A stretch of 64,000 nucleotides of DNA, taken from NCBI RefSeq assembly GCF_036010485.1, contig NZ_CP108568.1, positions 1,798,001-1,862,000 of the forward strand. The letters run 5' to 3'. The stretch comes from Streptomyces sp. NBC_01198 (GTDB taxonomy: Bacteria; Actinomycetota; Actinomycetes; Streptomycetales; Streptomycetaceae). Each line of letters starts with the position of its first letter. The stretch's first letter is position 1. The position numbers were made by a program, and so were the translations under genes. This document shows positions 34,197 through 41,709 of this stretch, piece by piece. Below the pieces are notes generated by a model. It ran no database searches, was not told where the DNA came from, and was given only the letters and a program-made list of their open reading frames with translations.

Positions 34197-34374
34197 TGGA
34201 CCTGCAACAACAGCGCCGCGCAGCAGGTCACCGTGGGCGCCGACGGAAGCCTGCAGATCCTCGGCAGGTGCGTGGACGTCTCCTTCAGCGGCACCGCCAA
34301 CAAGACCCTCGTCCAACTGTGGGGATGCGACGGCACCGGCAGCAACGCGCAGCGCTGGAACCTCCCCTCGTGAC
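34190..34374 (+). pseudogene. Second ricin B-type lectin gene, 3' fragment, opposite strand
   Basis: From about 34,190 the plus strand reads SWTCNNSAAQQVTVGADG, then LQILGRCVDVSFSGTANKTL, then CDGTGSNAQRWNLPS-stop. This is the last repeat and a half of a ricin-type lectin. It is homologous to the minus-strand fragment but not a copy of it, and it too lacks any 5' part. Both fragments diverge from the same point. Confidence 0.75.
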
Positions 34375-34446
34375 CCCTGGGTGACACCCCCCCCAGGACC
34401 CTGCCCGAGCCACACCTGCCAACCCCCCACCAGGAGTGCACCGACG

Positions 34447-34587
34447 ATGAACACACACACGCTCAGAAGATGGGCCGCACGGGCGGCGGTCGCGCTGCTC
34501 GCCCTGCTGCTGCTGATCCCGGGCACCATCAGCGCACAGGCCGCACCGAGCCCCGCCGCCGGCAGCCCGCGGCCGGTGGACCCGTGA
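34447..34587 (+). CDS. Signal peptide-only reading frame (46 aa), probable gene remnant
   Basis: AGGAG precedes an ATG by 12 bases. The product is a clean Sec signal peptide (LRRWAARAAVALLALLLLIP, cut near AQA-AP) followed by only about 14 residues before TGA. The stop codon sits in the loop of a 14-bp perfect hairpin, so the body of a secreted protein seems to be missing between the signal peptide and its terminator. It could also be a short secreted peptide. It is not recognised. Confidence 0.5.
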   Translation: MNTHTLRRWAARAAVALLALLLLIPGTISAQAAPSPAAGSPRPVDP

Positions 34588-34608
34588 ACTACCGCGGGTC
34601 CACCGGCC
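34571..34608 (+). terminator. 14-bp perfect hairpin around the stop codon
   Basis: 34571-34584 pairs with 34595-34608 (arm GGCCGGTGGACCCG); the 10-base loop contains the TGA of the 46-residue frame. Confidence 0.8.
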
Positions 34609-34702
34609 GCGCCGGCGCCGGCAGCCGGCGCCTCCCCTGCCCGGGCGGCCAGGGCCGGGCGCAGCCATTGACACTGATCAGGCCTTGCAAGAGACTCCCG
34701 CA

Positions 34703-34716
34703 GGAGAGCGCTCTCC
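34703..34716 (+). promoter_or_regulatory. Palindromic operator GGAGAGCGCTCTCC before GH3
   Basis: This perfect 14-bp palindrome lies 40 bases before the GH3 coding region. It shares a 12-bp core with the site before the LacI gene at 30954. It is the likely repressor binding site of the GH3 gene. Confidence 0.75.
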
Positions 34717-34755
34717 CGCTTCGTCAAGAGGTACACACCCCCCATGGAGATGCAC

Positions 34756-37700
34756 ATGAGCCTCCTGTCCCTCTTCCTGCGCGGTCTTCGACGCAGAAGA
34801 CCCTTACTGGCCGCCGTGGTGGCGGCCGTCGTCGTGGTGGCCGGCGCGATCACCGCCACCTCGGGCACCGCGAACGCAGCCCCCTCGCTGCTGTCGCAGG
34901 GCAAGCCCGCCACCGCCTCGTCCACCGAGAACGCCGGGACCCCCGCCTCGGCCGCCGTCGACGGCAACACCGGCACCCGCTGGTCCAGCGCCGCCGCCGA
35001 CCCCCAATGGCTCCAGGTCGACCTCGGCAGCAGCGCCACCCTCAGCTCCGTCACCCTCAACTGGGAGTCGGCCTACGCCACCGCCTTCAAGATCCAGGTC
35101 TCCGACAACGCCCAGACCTGGACCGACGCCTACTCCACCACCACCGCGACCGGGGGCACCCAGACGGTCCCCGTAAACGCTTCCGGCCGCTACGTCCGCC
35201 TCTACGGCACCGCCCGCGCCACCGGATACGGCTACTCCCTCTGGGAGTTCCAGGTCTACGGCACCACCGGCACCACAGGCACCGCCGGCTGCGGCACCGA
35301 CAACGCCGCGCAGGGCAGGACCGCCACCGCGTCGTCCACCGAGAACGCCGGGACCCCCGCCTCGGCCGCCGTCGACGGCAACGCCGGCACCCGGTGGTCG
35401 AGCGCCGCCGCCGACCCGCAGTGGCTGCAGGTCGACCTCGGCGCGACCGCCACCGTCTGCCAGGTGGTGCTCAACTGGGAGTCGGCGTACGGCACCGCCT
35501 TCAAGATCCAGGTCTCGGACAACGCGCAGACCTGGACCGACGCCTACTCCACCACCGCGGGCACCGGCGGCGTCCAGACGCTCACGGTGAACGGTTCCGG
35601 GCGCTACATCCGGCTCTACGGCACCGCCCGCGCCACCGGATACGGCTACTCCCTCTGGGAGTTCCAGGTCCACACCAGTGGCGGCGGCGGTACTCCGCCC
35701 ACCTCGCCGACCGACCCGGGCAACCCCGGCGGCGGTGACTTCTCCGGCTCGGTGATCTCCGCCTACAAGCAGGTCTCGGCGTCGTCCTACGAGGGCGCCA
35801 ACGCCCCGGCCGCCGCCCTCGACGGCCGGACCACCACCCGCTGGTCCAGCCTGTACACCGACGACCAGTGGCTGCAGGTCGACCTCGGCGGTACCGGCAC
35901 CCTCAGCGGGATCGTGCTCAACTGGGAGTCGGCGTACGCGACCGGCTACCACCTGGACATCTCGGACAACGGCACGACGTGGACGCGGCTGTACTCCACC
36001 ACCACCGGCAAGGGCGGCGTCGAGAAGCTGCCCGTGACGGGCAAGGGCCGCTACGTCCGCTTCACCGGCACCGCCCGCAGCTCCGGATACGGCTACTCGC
36101 TGTGGGAGTTCCAGGTCTACGGCACGGTCGACACCTCGACCGCGACCCCGCCGCTGCTCTCGGCGCCGACCAAGGCCCCTGCCACCACCGGCCAGTTCCA
36201 GCTGGCGGCCCCGGCGGACAAGGCCATGGTCACCACCACCCGCCGCCCGCCGCTGAGCTGGAACGCGGTCGGCGGCACCGCCCACTACGAGGTGTGGATC
36301 AACATCAGCCGCACCGACTACGACTTCACCGCGTCCGGCAACCTGCTCGACCTCTACACCAAGGTGGCCGAACCCACCGGCACCAGCTACACGCCGACCT
36401 GGGACATCACCGACCGGTGGACGTACAAGTGGTTCGTGGTCGCGGTGTCCGGCTCGGGCGCGAAGACCACCTCCGCCATCCGCACGTTCAGCGTCTACCT
36501 GCCGGACGTCGAGCAGGTGGCGGACGGCGTCAACGTGGTCAACGGCGCCCGTGACCTCAACAAGGACGGCCAGATCGAGCCGTACGAGGACTGGCGGCAG
36601 CCGGTCGACACCCGGGTCAGCGACCTTCTCAGCCGGATGACGCTGGAGGAGAAGGCCTATCAGATGTTCTACAACGTCCAGACGTATCCGATGTCCGGCT
36701 GGCACTTCGGCCCGGCGCAACCGGCCGACCTGAACAACGTGCTGGTCTCCACGGCCGCGACGCGGCTGGGCATCCCGCCGGTCTCGGCGGGCGACACCAC
36801 GGCCGGCTACCAGACGACGTATCCGCTGCAGAGCACGCTGGCGGCGGGCAAGGACTACCCGCTCGACTACAAGCTCGGCGACATGCAGCGCAAGGAGGAG
36901 CTGGAGGTCGGTGCGCGCGGCACCCTCTCACCGCTCGCCGAGGTCGGCACCAAGGTGCTCTACCCGCGCATCCAGGAGGGCGGCGGCGAGAACGCCGACG
37001 TGGCGGCGGCCCAACTGCGGGCGCTGGTCGCCGGGCTGCAGGGCGGCCCGGAGCTGAACCCGGGTTCGGTGCTGGCGACCGTCAAGCACTGGCCCGGCGA
37101 GGGCGCCGGCGGCGAGGCGGGCATCGTCTACGACGCCGTCACCATCAAGTACCACATGATCCCGTTCCGGGCGGCGATGGAGGCCGGTGCGGTCAACATC
37201 ATGCCGGGCTACGCGGGGAGTTCGTACCTCGACCCGGGCGGTCCCGGCGCCGGTGACAGCGCGAAGATCCTCACCTACCTGCGGCAGAACCTCGGCTACA
37301 CCGGTCTGATCACCACGGACTGGCTGCCGTCGAGTGCCTGGGTCAACGCGGCGAACGCCGGCTCGGACGTGATGGGCGGCGCCGACCCGGGCGCCACCGG
37401 CTTCACCATGGCGGGCTTCGAGCAGCAGGTGCCGCTGGCCAGGATCAACGACGCGGTGACGCGGATTCTCAAGCTCAAGTTCGAGCTGGGCATCTTCGAC
37501 CACCCCTACGGCGACCCGGTGAACGGCCCGTACCGCTTCCACCAGCCCAGCTACGTGGCGCTGGCGAACCAGGCGGCCCGCGAGTCCGACACCGTGCTGA
37601 AGAACGACGGCGTGCTCCCGGTCAAGCTCAAGTCGGGCGACAACATCGTGGTCGCGGGTCCGCGGGCCACCGACGGCGCCGCCTGCTGCATCTGGTCGAG

Positions 37701-38307
37701 CTACTTCCACCCGGACTACGGCTCGCTGGACATGCTCGACGCGATCAAGGCGAGAGCGGCGACAGCCGGGGTCAACGTCTACCAGGACACCGGTCCCGCA
37801 CCGAAGCTGGCGATCGTGAACGTCGGCGAGCCGTCGTACACGCACGCCACGTCCTGGCCGGACACCCAGCCGTACCTGCCGGCCGACCAACTGGCCCTGA
37901 TCCAGGACTTCAAGAACCAGGGCATCCCGGTGGTGGTCGTGCTGACACTGCCCCGACCGATCGTGGTGAGCGACTGGAACAACCTGGCCGACGCCATCGT
38001 GGTGACCTACCGCGGCGGCGAGGAGGTCGGCCCGGCGACGGCCAGCCTGCTGTTCGGGGACTTCACCCCGCACGGCAAGCTGCCGTGGCAGCTGCCGCGC
38101 AGCCTGGACCAGGTGCTCAAGCCCGGTGGCGGTGACAACCAGGCCGACGCGAACGAGGCGTGGGACCTCCCGTACGACCTCGGTGCGACCGCCGCGGAGC
38201 GGGCCGACATCCGGGCGAAGATCGACGCCGGGCAGACGGTGCCGACCACGTACGGCAATCCGCTGTACGCCTACGGGGCCGGGCTGACCAGCTGGGCGAC
38301 CGGCTGA
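34756..38307 (+). CDS. Secreted GH3 beta-glucosidase-type enzyme with three CBM32-like modules
   Basis: The protein has 1183 residues counted from ATG 34756 (GGAG six bases upstream; in-frame ATGs at 34744 and 34750 are alternatives). In order: signal peptide; three F5/8 type C (CBM32-like) modules of about 125 residues, the first two nearly identical (WSSAAADPQWLQVDLG in each; YGYSLWEFQV ends all three); a fibronectin-like segment (PPLSWNAVGGTAHYEVWI); a calcium-loop motif (DLNKDGQIEPYEDW); then GH3 N- and C-domains. GH3 landmarks are VKHWPGEG and the nucleophile Asp in GLITTDWLPS. It would release glucose or other sugars from bound oligosaccharides outside the cell. Codon 17 is TTA (34804-34806), so bldA-dependent expression is expected. 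Control by the nearby LacI protein is inferred from the shared palindrome. Confidence 0.88.
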   Translation: MSLLSLFLRGLRRRRPLLAAVVAAVVVVAGAITATSGTANAAPSLLSQGKPATASSTENAGTPASAAVDGNTGTRWSSAAADPQWLQVDLGSSATLSSVTLNWESAYATAFKIQVSDNAQTWTDAYSTTTATGGTQTVPVNASGRYVRLYGTARATGYGYSLWEFQVYGTTGTTGTAGCGTDNAAQGRTATASSTENAGTPASAAVDGNAGTRWSSAAADPQWLQVDLGATATVCQVVLNWESAYGTAFKIQVSDNAQTWTDAYSTTAGTGGVQTLTVNGSGRYIRLYGTARATGYGYSLWEFQVHTSGGGGTPPTSPTDPGNPGGGDFSGSVISAYKQVSASSYEGANAPAAALDGRTTTRWSSLYTDDQWLQVDLGGTGTLSGIVLNWESAYATGYHLDISDNGTTWTRLYSTTTGKGGVEKLPVTGKGRYVRFTGTARSSGYGYSLWEFQVYGTVDTSTATPPLLSAPTKAPATTGQFQLAAPADKAMVTTTRRPPLSWNAVGGTAHYEVWINISRTDYDFTASGNLLDLYTKVAEPTGTSYTPTWDITDRWTYKWFVVAVSGSGAKTTSAIRTFSVYLPDVEQVADGVNVVNGARDLNKDGQIEPYEDWRQPVDTRVSDLLSRMTLEEKAYQMFYNVQTYPMSGWHFGPAQPADLNNVLVSTAATRLGIPPVSAGDTTAGYQTTYPLQSTLAAGKDYPLDYKLGDMQRKEELEVGARGTLSPLAEVGTKVLYPRIQEGGGENADVAAAQLRALVAGLQGGPELNPGSVLATVKHWPGEGAGGEAGIVYDAVTIKYHMIPFRAAMEAGAVNIMPGYAGSSYLDPGGPGAGDSAKILTYLRQNLGYTGLITTDWLPSSAWVNAANAGSDVMGGADPGATGFTMAGFEQQVPLARINDAVTRILKLKFELGIFDHPYGDPVNGPYRFHQPSYVALANQAARESDTVLKNDGVLPVKLKSGDNIVVAGPRATDGAACCIWSSYFHPDYGSLDMLDAIKARAATAGVNVYQDTGPAPKLAIVNVGEPSYTHATSWPDTQPYLPADQLALIQDFKNQGIPVVVVLTLPRPIVVSDWNNLADAIVVTYRGGEEVGPATASLLFGDFTPHGKLPWQLPRSLDQVLKPGGGDNQADANEAWDLPYDLGATAAERADIRAKIDAGQTVPTTYGNPLYAYGAGLTSWATG

Positions 38308-38334
38308 CCGGCTGACCGGCACTTCGGACGCCGT

Positions 38335-38370
38335 CCGCGCTCCCGGGCTTGTCCCGGCACGGGAGCGCGG
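38335..38370 (+). terminator. Hairpin terminator after GH3
   Basis: An 11-bp perfect stem (38335-38345 with 38360-38370, CCGCGCTCCCG) lies 28 bases after the stop. Confidence 0.8.
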
Positions 38371-38402
38371 GCGGTACCGGCCGCCGGGCCCGGCAGCGGC
38401 GA

Positions 38403-38521
38403 TTGTGTGATCGCACAAGCCAGGCCTGGTGGCCGAACTGTTTGGCTTATGCAATGTGCCAGCAGACTTCCTCCTCGCACCTGCGGAATTATGATCCTGG
38501 TATCCGCACGTCTGCGTGCGG
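38403..38521 (+). promoter_or_regulatory. mod operon promoter region with operator-like dyad
   Basis: TTGTGTGATCGCACAA (38403-38418) is a near-perfect dyad resembling CRP/GntR-type sites. A good -10 box TATGAT lies at 38490-38495. A 7-bp hairpin CCGCACG/CGTGCGG (38504-38521) lies just before the Shine-Dalgarno of modA. Which protein binds the dyad is unknown; no ModE-like regulator is nearby. Confidence 0.5.
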
Positions 38522-38539
38522 CAGAGAGGAAGACTTCCT

Positions 38540-39382
38540 GTGACAACCCGTTCCGCGCGACGCCAGGCCGTGCAGCTGGCCCTGGGTGGCGCCGCGATGC
38601 TGCTGGCGCTCACTGCCTGCTCCTCCTCGGACGACAAGTCCTCCGACACCGCCACCCCCGCCAACGCGGGCGCGAACTCGACCTCGGCGAGCGCGTCACC
38701 GCAGCTCAGCGGCTCGGTCACGGTCTTCGCGGCCTCCTCGCTCAAGGAGTCATTCACCGCGCTCGGCAAGCAGTTCGAGAGCGCCTACCCCGGCACGAAG
38801 GTCACCTTCAACTTCGCCGGCAGCGACGCCCTCGCCGCCAGCATCACCTCGGGCGCGCCCGCCGACGTCTTCGCCGCCGCGAGCCCGACGACCATGAAGA
38901 CGGTCACCGACGCCGGCGACGGGCAGGGCGCGCCCTCGACCTTCGTCCGCAACCAGCTGGAGATCGCGACGCTGCCGGGCAACCCGGACCACATCGCCAC
39001 CCTCAAGGACCTCACCAAGTCCGGCCTGAAGGTCGCGCTGTGCGCGAAGACCGTCCCGTGCGGTTCGGCGGCGCAGAAGGCGCTGACCGCGAGCAGGCTC
39101 AGCCTGACCCCGGTGTCCTACGAGCAGGACGTCAAGTCGGCGCTGACCAAGGTGGAGCTCAAGGAGGTCGACGCGGCGGTCGTCTACCAGACCGACGTGA
39201 AGGCCGCGGCGGGCAAGGTGGACGGTGTGCAGTTCCCCGAGTCCGCCAACGCCATCAACGCCTACCCGATCGTGGCGCTGAAGGACGCGCCCAACAAGGC
39301 GGCCGCGCAGGCCTTCATCGCGCTGGTGAAGTCCGCCGAGGGCCAGAAGGTGCTGACCGCTGCGGGCTTCCTGAATCCGTGA
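38540..39382 (+). CDS. modA: Molybdate ABC transporter binding lipoprotein
   Basis: This 280-residue lipoprotein starts at GTG behind GAGGAAG. The lipobox is LTAC at about residues 25-28. The mature part has the ModA pattern VTVFAASSLKESFTALG, FNFAGSDALAASITSGAPAD, VAAAS-type hinge and VPCGSAAQKAL, and ends AFIALVKSAEGQKVLTAAGF. It binds molybdate or tungstate outside the membrane for ModBC. It overlaps modB by GTGA. The molybdenum would feed the hydroxylase operon at 9.3-14.3 kb. Confidence 0.95.
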   Translation: MTTRSARRQAVQLALGGAAMLLALTACSSSDDKSSDTATPANAGANSTSASASPQLSGSVTVFAASSLKESFTALGKQFESAYPGTKVTFNFAGSDALAASITSGAPADVFAAASPTTMKTVTDAGDGQGAPSTFVRNQLEIATLPGNPDHIATLKDLTKSGLKVALCAKTVPCGSAAQKALTASRLSLTPVSYEQDVKSALTKVELKEVDAAVVYQTDVKAAAGKVDGVQFPESANAINAYPIVALKDAPNKAAAQAFIALVKSAEGQKVLTAAGFLNP

Positions 39383-40242
39383 CGGACCACTCCCCCACCG
39401 CCGCGGGCGGCCGCCGGGACGCTCCCGGCGGCCGCCCGCGCGCCGGTGCGCGCAGCAGCGGCCGGATGCCGGTCGCGCTCGTACTGCCCGCGCTGATCGG
39501 CCTGGTCTTCCTGCTGCTCCCGCTGGTCGCCCTGCTGATCAGGGCGCCCTGGCGCGGCCTGCCCCACCAGCTGGCCGGCGCCGCGGTGTGGCAGGCGCTG
39601 CGGCTGTCGCTGCAGACCGCGACCCTGGCCACGGCGGCATCGCTGGTCTTCGGCGTACCGCTGGCCTGGCTGCTGGCGCGGACCACCTTCCCCGGGCGGC
39701 GCCTGGTACGGGCCCTGGTCACGCTGCCGCTGGTGCTGCCGCCGGTCGTCGGCGGTGTGGCGCTGCTGCTGGCGCTCGGCCGCAACGGGGTGGTGGGCCG
39801 CTGGCTGGACTCGGCGTTCGGCGTCACGCTGCCCTTCACCACCTCGGGCGTGGTGATCGCCGAGACCTTCGTGGCCATGCCCTTCCTGGTGATCACCGTC
39901 GAGGGCACGCTGCGCACCGCCGACGCGCGGTACGAGGAGGCCGCCGCCACCCTGGGCGCCTCCCGGCTCACCGCCTTCCGCCGGGTGACGCTGCCGCTGA
40001 TCGCCCCGGGGGTGGCGGCGGGGGCGGTGCTGGCGTGGGCGCGGGCGCTGGGCGAGTTCGGTGCGACCATCACCTTCGCGGGCAGCTTCCCCGGGCGCAC
40101 CGAGACGATGCCGCTCGCGGTCTACCTGGCCCTCCAGGACGACCCCGCAGCGGCCATCGCACTGAGCCTGGTGCTGCTCGCGGTGTCGCTGGCGGTGCTC
40201 GTCGGGCTGCGCGAACGGTGGACGGGGGTGGGAGTCGCATGA
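39379..40242 (+). CDS. modB: Molybdate ABC transporter permease
   Basis: The 287-residue permease starts at GTG overlapping the modA stop. After a basic, disordered N-terminus it has five or six membrane segments (LVLPALIGLVFLLLPLVALL, LATAASLVFGVPLAWLLA, LVTLPLVLPPVVGGVALLLA, VVIAETFVAMPFLVITV, AGAVLAWARALGEFGATITF). The EAA loop is ARYEEAAATLGASRLTAFRR, followed by VTLPLIAPG. It is translationally coupled at both ends. Confidence 0.95.
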   Translation: MTDHSPTAAGGRRDAPGGRPRAGARSSGRMPVALVLPALIGLVFLLLPLVALLIRAPWRGLPHQLAGAAVWQALRLSLQTATLATAASLVFGVPLAWLLARTTFPGRRLVRALVTLPLVLPPVVGGVALLLALGRNGVVGRWLDSAFGVTLPFTTSGVVIAETFVAMPFLVITVEGTLRTADARYEEAAATLGASRLTAFRRVTLPLIAPGVAAGAVLAWARALGEFGATITFAGSFPGRTETMPLAVYLALQDDPAAAIALSLVLLAVSLAVLVGLRERWTGVGVA

Positions 40243-41342
40243 ACGGCACGGGGCCGGCCCTCACCGCGGGCTGCGACGGGCTCGACGCCCATCTGGTCCT
40301 CGACCGGGGCGCCTTCACCCTGGACGTCACGCTGAGCGTACGGCCCGGCGAGGTGCTGGCGCTGCTCGGCCCGAACGGCGCGGGCAAGACCACCGCGCTG
40401 CGGGCGCTGGCCGGACTGGCCCCGCTGACCGGCGGGCATCTGCGGCTGGACGGCGAGACGCTGGAGGAGCCCGCGCTGCGCCGGCGGACCGCGCCGGAGG
40501 GCCGCCCGGTCGGGGTGATCTTCCAGGACTACCTGCTCTTCCCGCATCTGACGGCGCTGGAGAACGTCGCCTTCGGGCCGCGCTGCCACGGGATGCCGCG
40601 GGCCGCGGCGCGCGCGCTGGCCGCCGGCCTGCTGGACCGGATGGGCCTGGCCGACCACGCGGGTGCCAAGCCGCGCCGGCTGTCCGGCGGCCAGGCCCAG
40701 CGCGTCGCGCTGGCCCGCGCGCTGGCCACCGGGCCGCGGCTGCTGCTGCTCGACGAACCGCTCGCGGCGCTCGACGCGCGCGCCAGGCTCGACGTACGCG
40801 CCGAACTGCGGCGCCACCTGGCCGACTTCGAGGCGGTGGCGGTCCTGGTCACGCACGACCCGCTGGACGCGATGGTACTGGCCGACCGGCTGATGGTGAT
40901 CGAGCAGGGCCGCCTGGTCCAGCAGGGCACGCCGTCGGAGATCGCCCGCCGGCCGCGTACGGACTACATCGCCCGGCTGGTCGGCCTGAACCTCTACCAG
41001 GGCGACGCCACAGGACACACGGTCCGGCTGGCGCCGGGCCTGGAACTGACCAGCACCGACACCGTGGACGGGCCGGCTTTCGTCGCCTTCCCGCCGAGCG
41101 CGGTCACCCTGCACCGGGAACGGCCCGAGTCCAGCGCGCGCAACGCCTGGCCGGCGGAGGTGGTCGGCATGGAGTCGCACGGCGACCAGATCCGGGTCGC
41201 CCTCACCGGCTCGGGCCCGGCGGCCGGACTCCCGCTGGCCGCCGACCTGACGACGGTCGCCGTCGCCGAACTCGCGCTTGAGCCAGGCGGCTCGGCATGG
41301 GCGTCGGTGAAGGCGGCCCAGACCCACGCCTACCCGGCCTGA
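40239..41342 (+). CDS. modC: Molybdate ABC transporter ATP-binding protein
   Basis: The 367-residue ATPase starts at ATG in an ATGA overlap with modB. It has Walker A (GPNGAGKTT), signature (LSGGQAQRV), Walker B with the catalytic Glu (LLLLDEPLAALDA) and the His switch (LVTHDP). A C-terminal TOBE/molybdate-sensing domain follows (NAWPAEVVGMESHGDQIRVA). It energises import. The last gene of modABC; its stop is followed by an interspersed repeat. Confidence 0.95.
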   Translation: MNGTGPALTAGCDGLDAHLVLDRGAFTLDVTLSVRPGEVLALLGPNGAGKTTALRALAGLAPLTGGHLRLDGETLEEPALRRRTAPEGRPVGVIFQDYLLFPHLTALENVAFGPRCHGMPRAAARALAAGLLDRMGLADHAGAKPRRLSGGQAQRVALARALATGPRLLLLDEPLAALDARARLDVRAELRRHLADFEAVAVLVTHDPLDAMVLADRLMVIEQGRLVQQGTPSEIARRPRTDYIARLVGLNLYQGDATGHTVRLAPGLELTSTDTVDGPAFVAFPPSAVTLHRERPESSARNAWPAEVVGMESHGDQIRVALTGSGPAAGLPLAADLTTVAVAELALEPGGSAWASVKAAQTHAYPA

Positions 41343-41354
41343 CGGCCGGGCTTC

Positions 41355-41470
41355 GGAACGAGGCCGCGCAGTTCCCCGCGCCCCTGAGACCTGCCCTCTG
41401 GGGCAGGGGAGGCGTGCCCCGTAGGGGCGCGGGGAACTGTGCGACAAGCCACGACGGCGGGTCAGCCGCC
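41355..41470. repeat. Interspersed intergenic repeat, inverted pair of cores
   Basis: A forward core CGCGCAGTTCCCCGCGCCCC (41,367-41,386) and an inverted core GGGGCGCGGGGAACTGTGCG (41,424-41,443) can fold back on each other. GACAAGCCACGACGGCGGG follows. It occupies the gap between convergent modC and the ThuA-lectin gene. Confidence 0.8.
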
Positions 41471-41515
41471 GGGCAGGGGCAAGGGGCAGCCCCTGAGGCA
41501 CCCGTAGGCACCCAT

Positions 41516-41709
41516 AGGCGCCGTCAGGCGGTGGGCAGCGTCCAGGACTGGTTGGCGGAACCGGTGCAGGACCAGATCTGCAGCTTCGTGCCGTTGGCCG
41601 ACGTATTGCCGGTGGCATCGAGGCACTTGCCCGACTGCGGGTTCACCAGCGAGCCGCCGGCGCCGGGTTGCCAGACCTGCGACCCGCTGCCGTTGCAGTC
41701 GTAGACCTG
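41516..41709 (-). repeat. 194-bp perfect inverted repeat, left arm (lectin 3' end)
   Basis: The reverse complement of this segment is identical base for base to 44442-44635. It covers the last ~62 codons of the ThuA-lectin gene plus eight bases past the stop. Identity falls sharply outside it. Confidence 0.9.
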
